Positions 37,190 to 48,249 are shown, counted from the first letter of the stretch. The stretch is 64,000 nt of DNA from Enterobacter sp. R4-368 (GCF_000410515.1 NC_021500.1:1736001-1800000); one strand, 5' to 3'. Made by a program: numbers and translations. The notes: generated from the letters alone by a model not told the origin.

Positions 37190-37899
37190 AGCGCGAAGCC
37201 CTCACGACTCAGATTACACAGCTCGTTCCAGCGGGTTTCCGTGGTCGCGTCCAGCTCGCCGCCATCGGTGGTTAACCGACAACCGCCCGGCAGCATTTGC
37301 GCATCGGTACGCAATTCCCAGCCACGGGCTTCCAGCACCGAGCCCAGCATTTCCTGCACAGCGGCAGACTCTTCGGCGCTGACCCACAGCTGCACATTGC
37401 CTTGCTGCAACGTATCTTCATGCAGCAGTTGCTGAATGCGCGTCATCAGCCAGGCGTTGGTCGAGGTTGACACCACGCTTTCGCCCAACAAACTGCGCGC
37501 CGCCATCAGGGCGACCTGCACCAGACGCGCAGGCATCACGCTGTCGAGGCTATCGAGCGTTATCCTGACGTTATCAAACAGTTGGGCGAACTCATCGGTC
37601 TGCTTCTGCTGTTGCTGACGGTATTCCGCCGCGCCCTGCGCTGCGCCCTCTTCCCGGCCTTGCGCAAAACCCTCTTCGTAGCCCTGTTTTTTTCCTGCTT
37701 CCAGCCCTTGCGCCTGCCCCTGGGCAAAGCCTTTTTGTTCGGCCTGTTTGCGCAGACGCGACAACTCTACCTGCATCGCCGCTTCCGTCGCCGGATCGCC
37801 TGCCGGTACAGCCTCGCGCAACTCGCTCTCCTGACCGAATGACTCCTGAAGGAGATTTTCTGGCTGCCAGGACTTCCACTGGTGCTTAGACGTAGACAT
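37186..37899 (-). CDS. fliH: flagellar export regulator FliH
   Basis: The 237-residue protein starts [17 protein letters not shown], has the glycine-spaced GxxxG helix region ([20 protein letters not shown]) and a C-terminal domain ending [15 protein letters not shown]. FliH is the stator-like regulator of FliI. I chose ATG 37899, which overlaps fliG by 14 bp; the frame is open further upstream into fliG. Confidence 0.93.
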   Translation of the reverse strand: MSTSKHQWKSWQPENLLQESFGQESELREAVPAGDPATEAAMQVELSRLRKQAEQKGFAQGQAQGLEAGKKQGYEEGFAQGREEGAAQGAAEYRQQQQKQTDEFAQLFDNVRITLDSLDSVMPARLVQVALMAARSLLGESVVSTSTNAWLMTRIQQLLHEDTLQQGNVQLWVSAEESAAVQEMLGSVLEARGWELRTDAQMLPGGCRLTTDGGELDATTETRWNELCNLSREGFAL

Positions 37900-38872
37900 C
37901 GTCGCCTCCACCCAACACGATTTCGCCAGTTTCTGCCAGACGACGGACAATCAACAGGATCGCTTTTTGCTCGTTTTCGACTTGCGACATACGAACCGGG
38001 CCACGGGAATTCAGATCGTCACGCATAATATCGGCCTGACGTTTGGACATATTGCGGAAGAACTTATCGCGCAACGCGTCGTCCACGCCTTTGAGTGCCA
38101 CCAGCAGCGATTCGTTATCCACTTCCTGCAAAATACGCTGGATGCTGCGGTCTTCCATTTCGACAAGGTTTTCGAACAGGAACATCTCGTCGATGATCTT
38201 CTGCGCCAGCTCCTGGTCGTATTCGCGCACCGCTTCGATAGCCGCGTCTTCCTGGTGGGATTTCATCATGTTGAGGATCTCCGCCGCCGGACGTACACCG
38301 CCCATCTTGTTGCGCTTGATGTTCTGACCGTGCAGCAAGTTGTTCAGCACTTCGGTCAGTTCCTGCAACGCCACCGGCTGCACGCCGCCGAAGGTGGCGA
38401 TACGCAGCATGATGTCGTTACGTTCGCGCTCATCGAATTTCGCCAGCAGATCGGCTGCCTGGCTGCGTTTCAGATGCACAAGGATGGTAGCGATAATCTG
38501 CGGATGCTCATCGCGGATGAGGTCAAAGACCATCTGCGGTTCCATAAAGTTGAGCGTCTCAATACCGTTACGCTCATCGTTGGCATCCAGCAGATCTTCC
38601 AGCAGCGAATTCGCCCGCTCTTCACCCAACGCTTTCACCAGCGCACTGCGCAGGTATTCGTTGGTATTCACATCCAGCACGGCAAACTCACCCGAATCAC
38701 GGCGGAACTCTTTCATCACCGTGCCCAGCTGATCGTGGGTATAACTGCCGATGTGGACCATGGCGCTACTGATTAACGTAACTTCATGGGTATTCAAGTG
38801 TTTAAACACTTCGGCTGCACGCTCGTCACCGAGCGTCAGCATGACTATGGCGCTTTTCTGGGCGGCGTTCAT
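37886..38872 (-). CDS. fliG: flagellar motor switch protein FliG
   Basis: The 328-residue protein has the N-terminal FliF-binding domain, the middle armadillo region and the C-terminal torque domain with [28 protein letters not shown] carrying the charged residues that meet MotA. It overlaps fliF by 4 bp. Confidence 0.97.
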   Translation of the reverse strand: MNAAQKSAIVMLTLGDERAAEVFKHLNTHEVTLISSAMVHIGSYTHDQLGTVMKEFRRDSGEFAVLDVNTNEYLRSALVKALGEERANSLLEDLLDANDERNGIETLNFMEPQMVFDLIRDEHPQIIATILVHLKRSQAADLLAKFDERERNDIMLRIATFGGVQPVALQELTEVLNNLLHGQNIKRNKMGGVRPAAEILNMMKSHQEDAAIEAVREYDQELAQKIIDEMFLFENLVEMEDRSIQRILQEVDNESLLVALKGVDDALRDKFFRNMSKRQADIMRDDLNSRGPVRMSQVENEQKAILLIVRRLAETGEIVLGGGDDVYV

Positions 38873-40566
38873 GACGACTTCTGTTCCTTATTCAACCATT
38901 GACGAAGAACCAGCGCGATAACCTGCGGCTCCTGATCGGCCATTTCACGTAGCTGCTGCGCGCCTTGTTCCGCCTCAACGCGCTGCTGTGCTTTCGCCAT
39001 TTCCGCGCTCTGACGCTTACGGATTTGCTCTTCCAGCTCGGCCTGGCGGGCCTCTTTTTCCATTTCCATACGCTGTAACAGCATCTCCTGGTGGCGCGTC
39101 CAGAACGGCTGTACCGCTTTACGCCACAGGATCCAGGCGATCAGCACTACAAACAGATAACGGGCGCCAGACATCATCAGTTTGATGACTTCAGGCTGTT
39201 TCCACAGCGGAACCGGCGGTTCGTCAGCCTCAGTGCTGAACGGGGTGTTCACGACATTCAGCGTATCGCCGCGTTTGTCGGAGTAGCCCATCACCTCTTT
39301 CACCAGCGCGTTGATCTGGTCGAGCTTATCTTTGCTGAGCGCGGCGGTTTTACCGTCTGCGCCAGCCACATAGTTCACCACCACCGCAACAGAGAGGCGT
39401 TCCACCGTACCGGTACTGCGCTTGATATGCGTGAGCGTTTTGTCCACTTCATAGTTGGTGGTTTCATCGCTCTGCTTGTTGTATGGCGTCGCCGGTGTGG
39501 CAGGCGTCGCGGTTGCGTTCGCATTGGCGTTGGCATTGGTCGCGCCTTGCCCATTGGTTTGCTGCGCTGCCGGTTGCTCAATCGGCGCCGAAACCGGTGC
39601 AGGCGGCTGGTTGCTTAACGCACCAGGTACGCCACCTACCGCACTCTTACCGCCCTGCTCGGCATTGCTGCTCTGGCGGCTGCGGATCGCCATATCTTCC
39701 GGGCGGCTGTTGGGCTGGTACTGCTCGGCCGTTTGTTCGTGCTGCGTGAAGTCAACTTGCGCGGTCACCTGCGTTCTGACGTTTTGCGCGCCGACAATCG
39801 GTGCCAGGATGGCCTGAATGCGATTCTGGTATTCCGCTTCAATTTTGCGCGTGTATTTCAGCTGCGTGGTCTGCGTCGCCTGCTCGCCGCTCTGCGTCAT
39901 CAGGTGTCCGCTTTGATCGACAATCGTCACGCGATCGGCGCTCAGACCCGGCACGGCGCTGGAGATCATGTAAGAAATCGCACTCACCTGCCCGGCATCC
40001 AGCGTTCTGCCACTGATCAACGTCAGCGTCACCGACGCGGAAGGTTGTTTCTGATCTTGCAAAAACAGGGACGGCTTCGGCATTGCCAAATGCACACGCG
40101 CCGCGCTGACCGGACCAAGCGTTTCGATGGTGCGCGAAAGCTCGCCCTCCAGCGCACGCTGGAAGTTCACTTGTTCGTTGAACTGGCTGATGCCAAATTT
40201 TTCCTGATCAAGCAGTTCAAAGCCCACTGCGCCACCTTTCGGCAGCCCCTGCTGGGCCAGCTTGAGACGCACTTCATACACCTGCTCAGCGGGTATCTGA
40301 ATAGAACCGTCGATCTCCGCAAAGCGGTACGGTATCTGCATCTGTTTCAGTTGCGTGACGATCGCCCCGCCATCCTGCTCGCTAATATTGCTATACAGAA
40401 CACGGTAGTCAGGTTCTTTAGCCCAGAACAGCAGTGCAATTACGATGGAAATAGCAGCTGCGGCGGCAATGAAAAATATCATCCGGGGATTAAGCCGGAT
40501 ATTATCAAGCAGTGCCTTAATATCGACAATGCCTTTCTTGTTACTGCTTTGGGTCGTGGCAGTCAT
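38869..40566 (-). CDS. fliF: flagellar MS-ring protein FliF
   Basis: The 565-residue protein has two transmembrane helices (about 28-48 and 445-465) and the ring-building motifs between them, including the periplasmic region [18 protein letters not shown] low-complexity Ala/Asn/Thr stretch lies near 340-360 ([18 protein letters not shown]). I chose ATG 40566 ([12 protein letters not shown]). It is the first gene of the fliFGHIJK operon and is divergent from fliE; 40567-40807 must hold both class II promoters. Confidence 0.95.
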   Translation of the reverse strand: MTATTQSSNKKGIVDIKALLDNIRLNPRMIFFIAAAAAISIVIALLFWAKEPDYRVLYSNISEQDGGAIVTQLKQMQIPYRFAEIDGSIQIPAEQVYEVRLKLAQQGLPKGGAVGFELLDQEKFGISQFNEQVNFQRALEGELSRTIETLGPVSAARVHLAMPKPSLFLQDQKQPSASVTLTLISGRTLDAGQVSAISYMISSAVPGLSADRVTIVDQSGHLMTQSGEQATQTTQLKYTRKIEAEYQNRIQAILAPIVGAQNVRTQVTAQVDFTQHEQTAEQYQPNSRPEDMAIRSRQSSNAEQGGKSAVGGVPGALSNQPPAPVSAPIEQPAAQQTNGQGATNANANANATATPATPATPYNKQSDETTNYEVDKTLTHIKRSTGTVERLSVAVVVNYVAGADGKTAALSKDKLDQINALVKEVMGYSDKRGDTLNVVNTPFSTEADEPPVPLWKQPEVIKLMMSGARYLFVVLIAWILWRKAVQPFWTRHQEMLLQRMEMEKEARQAELEEQIRKRQSAEMAKAQQRVEAEQGAQQLREMADQEPQVIALVLRQWLNKEQKSS

Positions 40567-40807
40567 GCCAATATCCTGTAAAAGTGATCGCCGCAATAAA
40601 AATTAAAAAGCATTACGGCTCGCCTCATTTGGTATGAAATAAGTAAATGCAAAGTATTTCCCAGGGGAATTCCTGGTTACGTATTATCTACAAAACAGGC
40701 CATTTTCTAAGTGGTAAAAAGGTGAAATTTGTGTCAGCTATTCAGGTTATGTCGTTTTTCGAGCCACATGATAAGCTTACGGCTAATTACTACTAAGGTT
40801 GTTTTCT

Positions 40808-41143
40808 ATGTCTATGAATGCAATAGGCGGGGTACTGGATCAGATTCAGTCCCAGGCCAGAAAAGTCTCAGACGCATCCGCGCTGAACCCCTTTACTTCG
40901 AACCGTAATGTCGAGAATAAGTCACAATTCTCTGATATTTTATTTAACAGTATTAACAATATTAGCCAAATGCAGACCACCGCTAAAACCCAGTCACAGG
41001 CTTATCTGGCCGGTGTCGAAGGTATTGGCTTAAACGATGTGATGGTTTCAATGCAAAAATCATCGCTGGCATTAAATCTTGGTATTCAGGTACGCAACAA
41101 ATTAGTAAATGCATATCAAGATATTATGAATATGCCGGTATAA
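40808..41143 (+). CDS. fliE: flagellar MS-ring/rod junction protein FliE
   Basis: The 111-residue protein starts MSMNAIGGVLDQI and ends AYQDIMNMPV, the FliE pattern. It links the MS ring to the rod. ATG 40808 follows AAGG by 9 nt; a TTG at 40799 is possible but less likely. It is followed by a strong palindrome before cheR. Confidence 0.94.
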   Translation: MSMNAIGGVLDQIQSQARKVSDASALNPFTSNRNVENKSQFSDILFNSINNISQMQTTAKTQSQAYLAGVEGIGLNDVMVSMQKSSLALNLGIQVRNKLVNAYQDIMNMPV

Positions 41144-41238
41144 CCGCTAAGTATTATCTTAATGCCGATTACCCCGGAAATATGGTTGCTATTTTTCACA
41201 CCCGAATCATCCTGGATATTTCTTATTAAGATTTAACA

Positions 41239-41294
41239 GCACACACGTATTTATCGGGTGATGAGTGACTCATCATTTGCGAATACGTGTGTGC
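41239..41294. promoter_or_regulatory. nested perfect palindrome between fliE and cheR
   Basis: Outer arms GCACACACGTATT (41239-41251) and AATACGTGTGTGC (41282-41294) are perfectly complementary over 13 bp. Inside is a second hairpin GATGAGT-g-ACTCATC (41260-41274). There is no T-run, so it is not a standard terminator. It may be an operator, an RNA-processing site or an attenuator. A loose FliA -10-like GCCGATTA is at 41164-41171. Confidence 0.6.
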
Positions 41295-41345
41295 GCAATA
41301 AACCAGTGAATTACCGTCAACATTATTATTGATTGTCAGAAAAAT

Positions 41346-42182
41346 ATGCGTTCCATGACTCCGCACGCTCCACAAGCACCCATCGTGCTGACCGAGAGTG
41401 AAATAGAAAAAATCAGCAAATTGATATACCAGCGCGCCGGTATTGTCCTTACCGCGCAAAAACGCGACATGGTTTATAACCGTCTCTCCCGTCGTCTGCG
41501 GGAGCTGAATTTAAAAAGTTTTGAGGATTACACCGATCGGCTGGTGGCGAATCCAGGCAGTGACGAGTGGCAGGTATTTGTGAATGCCCTGACCACCAAC
41601 CTGACCTCTTTTTTCCGCGAGGCGTATCACTTCCCGACGCTGGCCCGGCATGCCCAGTCCAGAAACGGCAGCTACAACGTCTGGTGCGCGGCGGCTTCGA
41701 CCGGCGAAGAGCCGTGGTCAATCGCCATGACGCTGGAAGAGACGCTGGGGCGCAGCATTACCGGCCCGCGCGTGCTGGCCACCGATATTGATACCGATGT
41801 ACTGGAGAAAGCCAGCCTCGGGGTTTACCGGTTAAGTGATATCGACAACCTGACCGAACAGCAAAAACGCACCTGGTTTTTGCGCGGGACGGGCGAGCAT
41901 CAAAACAGAGTGAAAATCAAAAGCGAACTTCGCAGCACCGTACAGTTTCGCCAGCTCAATCTGATTGATGCGCAGTGGGATATTCCCGCGCCTTTCGATG
42001 CCATTTTTTGCCGTAACGTGATGATTTATTTCGATCAGAACACCCAGGAGAAGCTGCTGCAGCGCTTCGCGAAAATACTGAAACCCGGCGGGCTGCTGTT
42101 TGTTGGCCACTCGGAACATTTTCAAAATTTAACCAGCCCGTTTCGTCTGCTCGGGCAGTCTGTCTATCGCCTTGGAGATTAA
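41346..42182 (+). CDS. cheR: chemotaxis protein methyltransferase CheR
   Basis: The 278-residue S-adenosylmethionine-dependent enzyme methylates glutamates on chemoreceptors. Visible are the N-terminal helical domain, TTNLTSFFREAYHF, AAASTGEEPWSIAM (SAM loop) and FCRNVMIYFD. It starts the cheRBYZ-flhBAE plus-strand operon. The MCP at 60110-61771 carries the matching docking tail. Confidence 0.95.
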   Translation: MRSMTPHAPQAPIVLTESEIEKISKLIYQRAGIVLTAQKRDMVYNRLSRRLRELNLKSFEDYTDRLVANPGSDEWQVFVNALTTNLTSFFREAYHFPTLARHAQSRNGSYNVWCAAASTGEEPWSIAMTLEETLGRSITGPRVLATDIDTDVLEKASLGVYRLSDIDNLTEQQKRTWFLRGTGEHQNRVKIKSELRSTVQFRQLNLIDAQWDIPAPFDAIFCRNVMIYFDQNTQEKLLQRFAKILKPGGLLFVGHSEHFQNLTSPFRLLGQSVYRLGD

Positions 42183-42187
42183 TGTAA

Positions 42188-43234
42188 ATGAGAAAAATCA
42201 AGGTGTTATGCATTGATGATTCGTCACTGATCCGCAAGATCATGACGCACATCGTTAACGAGCAGCCGGATATGGAAATGGTCGCCACGGCGCTGGACCC
42301 GATTGTCGCGCGCGATCTGATTAAACAACACAACCCGGATGTGCTGACGCTGGACGTGGAAATGCCGCGTATGGACGGGCTGGAGTTTCTGGAAAGGCTG
42401 ATGCGCCTGCGCCCGATGCCGGTGGTGATGTTGTCATCTCTCACCAGCAAAGGCTCCGATATTACGCTCAGCGCGCTGGAGCTTGGCGCGGTGGACTTTA
42501 TCACCAAACCGCAAATGGGCTTAAAAGAAGGCATGGCGCAATACAGCGACATGATTGCCGACAAAATCCGCATGGCGGCGAAAGCGCGTATCCGGCGCAG
42601 CGAAACGAAAGTGGCACCACCCCGCGTGATGAGAGCGCCGCTGGTGGGCAGCGAAAAGATTATCGCCATTGGCTCTTCCACGGGCGGCACCGAAGCGCTG
42701 CGCCACTTGTTGCAACCGCTGCCGGCGACAAGCCCGGCCATTGTTATCGCCCAGCATATGCCGCCTGGTTTTACCCGCTCCTTTGCCAACCGGCTGGACC
42801 ATCTGTGCCAGATGTCGGTGAAAGAGGCGGAACACGGCGAGCGCGTACTGCCTGGTCACGTCTACATTGCGCCCGGTGCTTTTCATATGGAGCTGACGCG
42901 CAGCGGGGCGAACTATCACGTCGCGCTGAGTGATGATTTGCCGGTTAACCGCCACCGCCCCTCGGTGGACGCGCTGTTCCACTCCGTCGCGCGAAGCGCC
43001 GGGAAAAACGCCATCGGCGTCATTTTGACAGGGATGGGCAGCGACGGTGCCGCCGGACTGCTGGCCATGCGCCAGGCAGGAGCGTGGACCATCGCGCAGA
43101 GTGAACGCACTTGCGTGGTCTTCGGCATGCCGCGCGAAGCGATTGCGCACAACGCCGCCTGTGAAACCGTCGATCTGGAACAAATTGGTCAGCACATCCT
43201 TCAGCGTTCTGCCGGTCAGGCGCGCAGGATTTAA
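42188..43234 (+). CDS. cheB: chemotaxis methylesterase/deamidase CheB
   Basis: The 348-residue protein has a receiver domain with phospho-acceptor Asp56 ([11 protein letters not shown]) and a methylesterase domain with Ser in [11 protein letters not shown], His in QHMPPGFT and Asp in TGMGSDGA. It removes methyl groups from receptors and amidates. It lies 5 bp after cheR. Confidence 0.97.
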   Translation: MRKIKVLCIDDSSLIRKIMTHIVNEQPDMEMVATALDPIVARDLIKQHNPDVLTLDVEMPRMDGLEFLERLMRLRPMPVVMLSSLTSKGSDITLSALELGAVDFITKPQMGLKEGMAQYSDMIADKIRMAAKARIRRSETKVAPPRVMRAPLVGSEKIIAIGSSTGGTEALRHLLQPLPATSPAIVIAQHMPPGFTRSFANRLDHLCQMSVKEAEHGERVLPGHVYIAPGAFHMELTRSGANYHVALSDDLPVNRHRPSVDALFHSVARSAGKNAIGVILTGMGSDGAAGLLAMRQAGAWTIAQSERTCVVFGMPREAIAHNAACETVDLEQIGQHILQRSAGQARRI

Positions 43235-43275
43235 TTTTTCACCTACTTCGTTCTCTCTTATTCAGGAAAAAAAGA

Positions 43276-43665
43276 ATGGCAGACAAAAACTTACGCTTTC
43301 TCGTTGTTGACGATTTCGCCACCATGCGCCGCATCGTTCGCAATCTGTTGAAAGACCTTGGCTTTAACCGTGTTGAAGAAGCCGAAGATGGCCTGGACGC
43401 GCTGAACAAACTGCGTGCAGACGCGTTCGATTTCGTTATCAGCGACTGGAACATGCCGAACATGGATGGCTTACAGCTGCTGACGGAAATCCGCGCCGAC
43501 GCGAATTTAAACAAAATGCCCGTGCTGATGGTTACCGCTGAGGCCAAGAAAGAGAACATCATCGCGGCCGCGCAGGCGGGTGCCAGCGGTTATGTGGTGA
43601 AACCTTTCACCGCGGCAACGCTGGAAGAAAAGCTCAACAAAATCTTTGAAAAAATCGGGTGGTAA
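43276..43665 (+). CDS. cheY: chemotaxis response regulator CheY
   Basis: The 129-residue single receiver has Asp12/13, Asp57 ([10 protein letters not shown]), Thr87 and Lys109, all the active-site residues. Phosphorylated by CheA, it binds FliM to cause clockwise rotation. An AGGAAAAAAAGA site precedes the ATG. Confidence 0.98.
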   Translation: MADKNLRFLVVDDFATMRRIVRNLLKDLGFNRVEEAEDGLDALNKLRADAFDFVISDWNMPNMDGLQLLTEIRADANLNKMPVLMVTAEAKKENIIAAAQAGASGYVVKPFTAATLEEKLNKIFEKIGW

Positions 43666-43668
43666 CCG

Positions 43669-44328
43669 ATGAGCGGCTTAGAAAATACGCAGCCAGAAGA
43701 CGACTTTAAAAGCATCTTCTCCCGTGTCGGACAACTGACACGACTGCTGCGCGACAGCCTGGTCGACTTAGGTCTGGACCGCACCATTGTTGAAGCGGCA
43801 GAGGCGATCCCCGATACGCGTGAACGCCTGAACTACGTGGTAGCGAAAACGGCGCAGGCGGCTGAACGCGTTCTGACCTGTGTGGAAGAAGCGCGCCCGC
43901 AGCAGGAGGCAATTAGCGCACAGGCGGAAGATCTCTCCGCCCGCTGGGATGCCTGGTTCGCCGATCCGGTGGAATTGCCGGTCGCCAAAGAGCTGGTCAC
44001 GGATACCCGCCAGTTCCTCGTTCAGGCGCCGATGATGTCCCGCCAGACCAACGAGCATCTGATGGAGATCATGATGGCACAGGATTTTCAGGATCTTACC
44101 GGCCAGGTGATCCGCCGCATGATGCTGCTTATCGAAATGGTCGAGAAAGAGCTGATTCAGGTGCTGCTGGCTTACGTGCCGGAATCACTCCAGCAGGAGA
44201 AAGAGGCGGAAGCGGAAGCAAAAACAGCCGCCATGCTGGTCAATGGCCCGCAAATTGACAGCAGCAAAGCGGGTGTTATGGCGTCGCAAGATCAGGTCGA
44301 CGACCTGCTCGATAGTCTGGGGTTCTAA
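43669..44328 (+). CDS. cheZ: CheY phosphatase CheZ
   Basis: The 219-residue coiled-coil phosphatase contains [17 protein letters not shown] with the catalytic Gln, and the C-terminal CheY-binding tail [14 protein letters not shown]. It lies 3 bp after cheY. CheZ is the gamma-proteobacterial type of CheY-P phosphatase. Confidence 0.96.
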   Translation: MSGLENTQPEDDFKSIFSRVGQLTRLLRDSLVDLGLDRTIVEAAEAIPDTRERLNYVVAKTAQAAERVLTCVEEARPQQEAISAQAEDLSARWDAWFADPVELPVAKELVTDTRQFLVQAPMMSRQTNEHLMEIMMAQDFQDLTGQVIRRMMLLIEMVEKELIQVLLAYVPESLQQEKEAEAEAKTAAMLVNGPQIDSSKAGVMASQDQVDDLLDSLGF

Positions 44329-44361
44329 CGGTGCGCGGTTCGCCGCGCCGCTGAGCAAATC

Positions 44362-45507
44362 ATGTCAGAAGAGAGTGATGTAGAAAAAACAGAAGAACCC
44401 ACACCCCAGCGAAAACAGAAAGCGCGTGAAGAGGGGCAGATCCCCCGCTCGAAAGAGCTGAGTTCGCTGCTGATGTTGCTGGCCGGGTGGGCGTTTATGC
44501 TCTCTGGCGGTTCGCAGTTTGCCCGGCAACTGCTGGAGTTATTGCGAACCGGCCTGGCACTCAACCGGCTGTCGGTAATGGATGAACAGTCGATGTTTCA
44601 TCAGACCCGCTATTTGCTGGAGATGATGAGCAACGCGCTACTGCCCATTTTGCTGGGATTGTTTGTCACCGGGATCGTATCGCCGATGTTGCTGGGCGGC
44701 GTCAACCTGAGCGGTAAATCGCTGAAGCTCGATCTGAAGCGGATCTCGCCGCTTTCGGGGTTCAAACGTCTGTTTTCCGCCCAGGTGTTATCAGAAATGC
44801 TCAAAGGGTGCCTGAAGGTCGTGCTGGTCGCGTGCGCCTTCGCACTCTACATCTACAAAAATAAAGCGCATTTCATTCAGTTAGTTAACGAAGCACTGCC
44901 GATGGCCATCGCGCATGCCATGAGCATGACGCTGGATTGCCTGATGATGGTGATTTTTTTCCTGTTACCGGTGGTGGGTTATGACGTTTTTTATCAGATA
45001 ACCAGCAACCTGAAAAAGCTGCGGATGAGCCGTCAGGAGATCCGCGACGAATTTAAACAGAGTGAAGGCGATCCGCACATTAAGAGCCGCATTAAACAGA
45101 TGCAGCGTGCGGCGGCGCAAAACCGAATGATGAGCGATATCCCGCAAGCGGATGTCATCGTCAACAACCCGACGCACTACTCTGTCGCCCTCTCTTATAA
45201 AGAAGGCGGAATGAGCGCGCCGGTCGTGCTGGCCAAAGGCGCCGGTGATATTGCCTTAAAAATTCGCGAGCTGGGGGCGCAACACCGCATCCCGATGCTC
45301 GAAGCACCACCGCTTGCCCGTGCGCTCTATCGCCATTGTGAGATTGGCGAACAGATCCCAGGCGAGCTTTATAGCGCCGTCGCAGAAGTGTTGGCCTGGG
45401 TTTATGGCCTGCGTCGGTGGCGCAACAACGGCGGCGTTCCGCCGAAGCAGCCCAGGGATCTCGCGGTTCCTGAGTCGATGGATTTTGTACATGAGAGTTC
45501 AAACTGA
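44362..45507 (+). CDS. flhB: flagellar export switch protein FlhB
   Basis: The 381-residue protein has four transmembrane helices and a cytoplasmic domain with the self-cleaving NPTH motif at Asn269-His272, the same residue number as in E. coli. Cleavage lets the export system change from hook to filament substrates under FliK control. Its stop overlaps the flhA start (TGATG). Confidence 0.97.
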   Translation: MSEESDVEKTEEPTPQRKQKAREEGQIPRSKELSSLLMLLAGWAFMLSGGSQFARQLLELLRTGLALNRLSVMDEQSMFHQTRYLLEMMSNALLPILLGLFVTGIVSPMLLGGVNLSGKSLKLDLKRISPLSGFKRLFSAQVLSEMLKGCLKVVLVACAFALYIYKNKAHFIQLVNEALPMAIAHAMSMTLDCLMMVIFFLLPVVGYDVFYQITSNLKKLRMSRQEIRDEFKQSEGDPHIKSRIKQMQRAAAQNRMMSDIPQADVIVNNPTHYSVALSYKEGGMSAPVVLAKGAGDIALKIRELGAQHRIPMLEAPPLARALYRHCEIGEQIPGELYSAVAEVLAWVYGLRRWRNNGGVPPKQPRDLAVPESMDFVHESSN

Positions 45508-47609
45508 TGGCTAATATCGCCAGCAAATTACGCTTACCCGCGTTTAAAGAGACACAGTGGCAAATCATGGCAGGCCCGGTGCTGATCATGCTGATTCTGG
45601 CAATGATGGTACTGCCGCTGCCGGCATTTCTGCTGGATACCCTGTTCACCTTTAATATCGTGCTGTCGCTGATGATATTGATGGTGGCGATGTTTACGCA
45701 GAAAACCCTTGAGTTTTCCGCGTTCCCGACGGTGTTGCTGTTTTCGACCCTGCTGCGCCTCGCGCTGAACATTGCCTCCACGCGTATCATTCTGATGGAA
45801 GGCCACACCGGTGCCGCCGCAGCGGGCCGGGTGGTTGAAGCCTTCGGCCACTTCCTGGTCGGCGGCAACTTCGCTATCGGTATCGTGGTGTTCGCCATTC
45901 TTATCATCATCAACTTTATGGTTATCACCAAAGGTGCCGGACGTATCGCCGAAGTGGGCGCGCGTTTTGTGCTGGACGGGATGCCAGGTAAGCAGATGGC
46001 GATTGATGCCGATCTTAACGCCGGGCTGATTGGTGAAGCGGAGGCAAAACGCCGCCGTAGCGAAGTGACCCAGGAGTCTGATTTTTACGGCTCGATGGAC
46101 GGTGCCAGTAAATTCGTACGTGGTGACGCCATCGCCGGGTTGCTGATCATGGCGATTAACGTCGTCGGCGGTTTGATCATCGGTGTAATGCAGCACGGCT
46201 TAAGCGTGGCGGAAGCGGGCGAAACCTACACCCTGCTGACCATCGGTGATGGTCTTGTCGCGCAGATCCCGGCGCTGATCATCTCCACCGCCGCCGGTGT
46301 GATTGTGACCCGTGTTTCCAATGATGAAGACATCGGGGAACAGATGGTCGGCCAGTTGTTCAATAACCCGCGCGTGATGCTGCTTTCCGGCGGGGTAATT
46401 GGTCTGCTGGGGCTGATCCCGGGGATGCCGAACCTGGTATTCCTGATGTTCACTGCCATCCTGCTGGGGCTTGCCTGGTGGCTGCGCGGTCGCGAAATGA
46501 AAAACCCGGGCCGTCGCAGCGCCGTGACCGAAGATAAAGACAGCGCCAGCGCGCTGGCCGCCAACGAGCAGGCCTCGGCCGAAGCCTCATGGGCAGATGT
46601 TGAAATGGAAGATGTGCTGGGTCTGGAAGTGGGCTATCGCCTGATCCCGCTGGTTGATAGTGACCAGGACGGGCAACTGCTGGTGCGCGTGCGCGGTATC
46701 CGTAAGAAATTCGCGCAGGAGATGGGCTTTTTGCCACCGGCGATCCATATTCGCGACAACCTCGATCTGGCGCCTGGTGACTACCGCATTCTGCTTAAAG
46801 GCGTGGAAATCGGCAGCGGCACCATGGAGCCGGAACGCTGGATGGCCATCAACCCGGGTTATGCCGAGGGTGAGCTGCCCGGTACGCCGTGTGTCGATCC
46901 GGCCTTTGGCCTGCCCGCCTGCTGGATTGATGAAGTATTACGTGAACAGGCGCAAATCCAGGGCTTTACCGTGGTTGACCCAAGCTCGGTTATCGCCACG
47001 CACCTGAACCACTTGATCACGCTGTATACGGATGAATTGTTCAGCCGCCAGGAGACCCAGCAGTTGCTCGACCGCATCACCAAAGAGATGCCGAAGCTGG
47101 TGGAAGATTTAATTCCTGGGGTGATTTCGGTGACGCTGTTCCACAAAGTGTTGCAGAACCTGCTCTCTGAACGCGTTTCTATCCGCGATATGCGAACCAT
47201 CATCGATACGCTGGCGGAATATGCGCCGGTGCAAAACGATCCGGATGAGCTGACCTCGCAGGTGCGTATTCGCCTGGGCCGCGCGATCACCGCGCAGTGG
47301 TTCCGCAATGACGATGACATCAAAGTGATCGGTCTGGATACGTCGCTGGAAAAACTGCTGATCCAGTCCCTGCAAAGCGGTAGCGCGATTGAGCCGGGTA
47401 TTGCCGAAAACCTGATGCGTCAGGCCGACCGCGCCATTACCGAACAGCAGTCGCTCGGCGTTTCGCCGGTGCTGCTGGTTAACCCGGCGCTGCGCACCAT
47501 GGTGTCACGTTTCCTGCGTCGTGCGTTCCCGCAGCTGGCGGTATTGTCGACGCTGGAAATCAGCAATAACAAGACCGTGCAAATGACGGCGGTCATTGGC
47601 ACCCATTAA
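45507..47609 (+). CDS. flhA: flagellar export gate protein FlhA
   Basis: The 700-residue protein has eight transmembrane helices in the N-terminal half, the conserved FHIPEP-type loop region (GGNFAIGIVVFAILIIINFM and GAGRIAEVGARFVLDGMPGK) and a large cytoplasmic nonameric domain. It docks export substrates and chaperones. It overlaps flhB by 1 bp. Its stop codon overlaps an ATG of a dead flhE copy. Confidence 0.97.
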   Translation: MANIASKLRLPAFKETQWQIMAGPVLIMLILAMMVLPLPAFLLDTLFTFNIVLSLMILMVAMFTQKTLEFSAFPTVLLFSTLLRLALNIASTRIILMEGHTGAAAAGRVVEAFGHFLVGGNFAIGIVVFAILIIINFMVITKGAGRIAEVGARFVLDGMPGKQMAIDADLNAGLIGEAEAKRRRSEVTQESDFYGSMDGASKFVRGDAIAGLLIMAINVVGGLIIGVMQHGLSVAEAGETYTLLTIGDGLVAQIPALIISTAAGVIVTRVSNDEDIGEQMVGQLFNNPRVMLLSGGVIGLLGLIPGMPNLVFLMFTAILLGLAWWLRGREMKNPGRRSAVTEDKDSASALAANEQASAEASWADVEMEDVLGLEVGYRLIPLVDSDQDGQLLVRVRGIRKKFAQEMGFLPPAIHIRDNLDLAPGDYRILLKGVEIGSGTMEPERWMAINPGYAEGELPGTPCVDPAFGLPACWIDEVLREQAQIQGFTVVDPSSVIATHLNHLITLYTDELFSRQETQQLLDRITKEMPKLVEDLIPGVISVTLFHKVLQNLLSERVSIRDMRTIIDTLAEYAPVQNDPDELTSQVRIRLGRAITAQWFRNDDDIKVIGLDTSLEKLLIQSLQSGSAIEPGIAENLMRQADRAITEQQSLGVSPVLLVNPALRTMVSRFLRRAFPQLAVLSTLEISNNKTVQMTAVIGTH

Positions 47610-47694
47610 TGAAATCCCGGGTATGACTTCTTCCGGCGCTGCAGGTATCCCCTGCGGCGTCCGCACAAACGACGGCTGCAACTGGCAAAAACTA
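47609..47694 (+). pseudogene. duplicated dead 5' end of flhE
   Basis: These 86 bp duplicate the start of flhE in tandem. The first 62 bases match 47695-47756 with about 7 differences and no indel. The copy starts at an ATG overlapping the flhA stop (TAATG), the normal flhE start position, but a TTA codon has become TGA, so it reads only five codons. Translation of flhE must now begin at 47695. Confidence 0.85.
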
Positions 47695-48102
47695 ATGAAA
47701 TCAGTGGTATTACTTCTTCTGGCGCTGCAGGCATCCCCTGCGGCGTCCGCCCAAACAACAGGCGCCTGGAGCGCCTCATCCGCTGGCGGCAGCGTCACTA
47801 CCGGTAAGCAGTTACTGCGTGGACGCCCGCTGTTCTCCCCCGAATCCCTTTCTCCTTCGGCGCAAGCGGTGCGTATTTCATGGCGCATTACGCTGCTCTC
47901 CCCTCCCCCGCCGGGGCTGGTCATTAAACTTTGCCGCGTCGATAAATGCATTCCGCTGCCTGCCCTGAGCGGCGAGCGGCGCATTGATGTGCCACTGGCG
48001 GCGAGTGGTGAGTTCCGCTTTATCTACTCCGTTAACAGCCTCGGCCAGCTAAGACCGGCGCTCAACGTTGTACGTAATCAGTTAACCGTTAATTATCGCT
48101 AA
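47695..48102 (+). CDS. flhE: flagellar protein FlhE
   Basis: The 135-residue precursor has a signal peptide (about 1-20, LQASPAASA) and the FlhE pattern of GAWSAS, WRITLLSPPPPGLVIKLC and a C-terminus ending VVRNQLTVNYR. FlhE is periplasmic and has been linked to export-gate sealing and proton leakage in Salmonella. I chose ATG 47695 because its leader peptide is complete. Both ends of the gene are duplicated in the flanking DNA. Confidence 0.9.
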   Translation: MKSVVLLLLALQASPAASAQTTGAWSASSAGGSVTTGKQLLRGRPLFSPESLSPSAQAVRISWRITLLSPPPPGLVIKLCRVDKCIPLPALSGERRIDVPLAASGEFRFIYSVNSLGQLRPALNVVRNQLTVNYR

Positions 48103-48120
48103 TCAGAAAAACGAAAGGCT

Positions 48121-48249
48121 ATGCGGGCAAATGCTGTGCCGCTGGAGACGAATGGTGAGTTCCGCTTTATCTACTCCGTCAACAGCCCCGGCCAGCCAAG
48201 ACCGGCACTCAACGTTGTACGTAATCAGTTAACCGTAAATTATCGCTAA
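48121..48249 (+). pseudogene. flhE-tail mini-ORF 1
   Basis: The 42-residue frame starts MRANAVPLETNGEFRF and continues as the FlhE C-terminus to NQLTVNYR. AAAGG precedes the ATG by only 2 nt, so translation is uncertain. No signal peptide is present. Confidence 0.5.
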
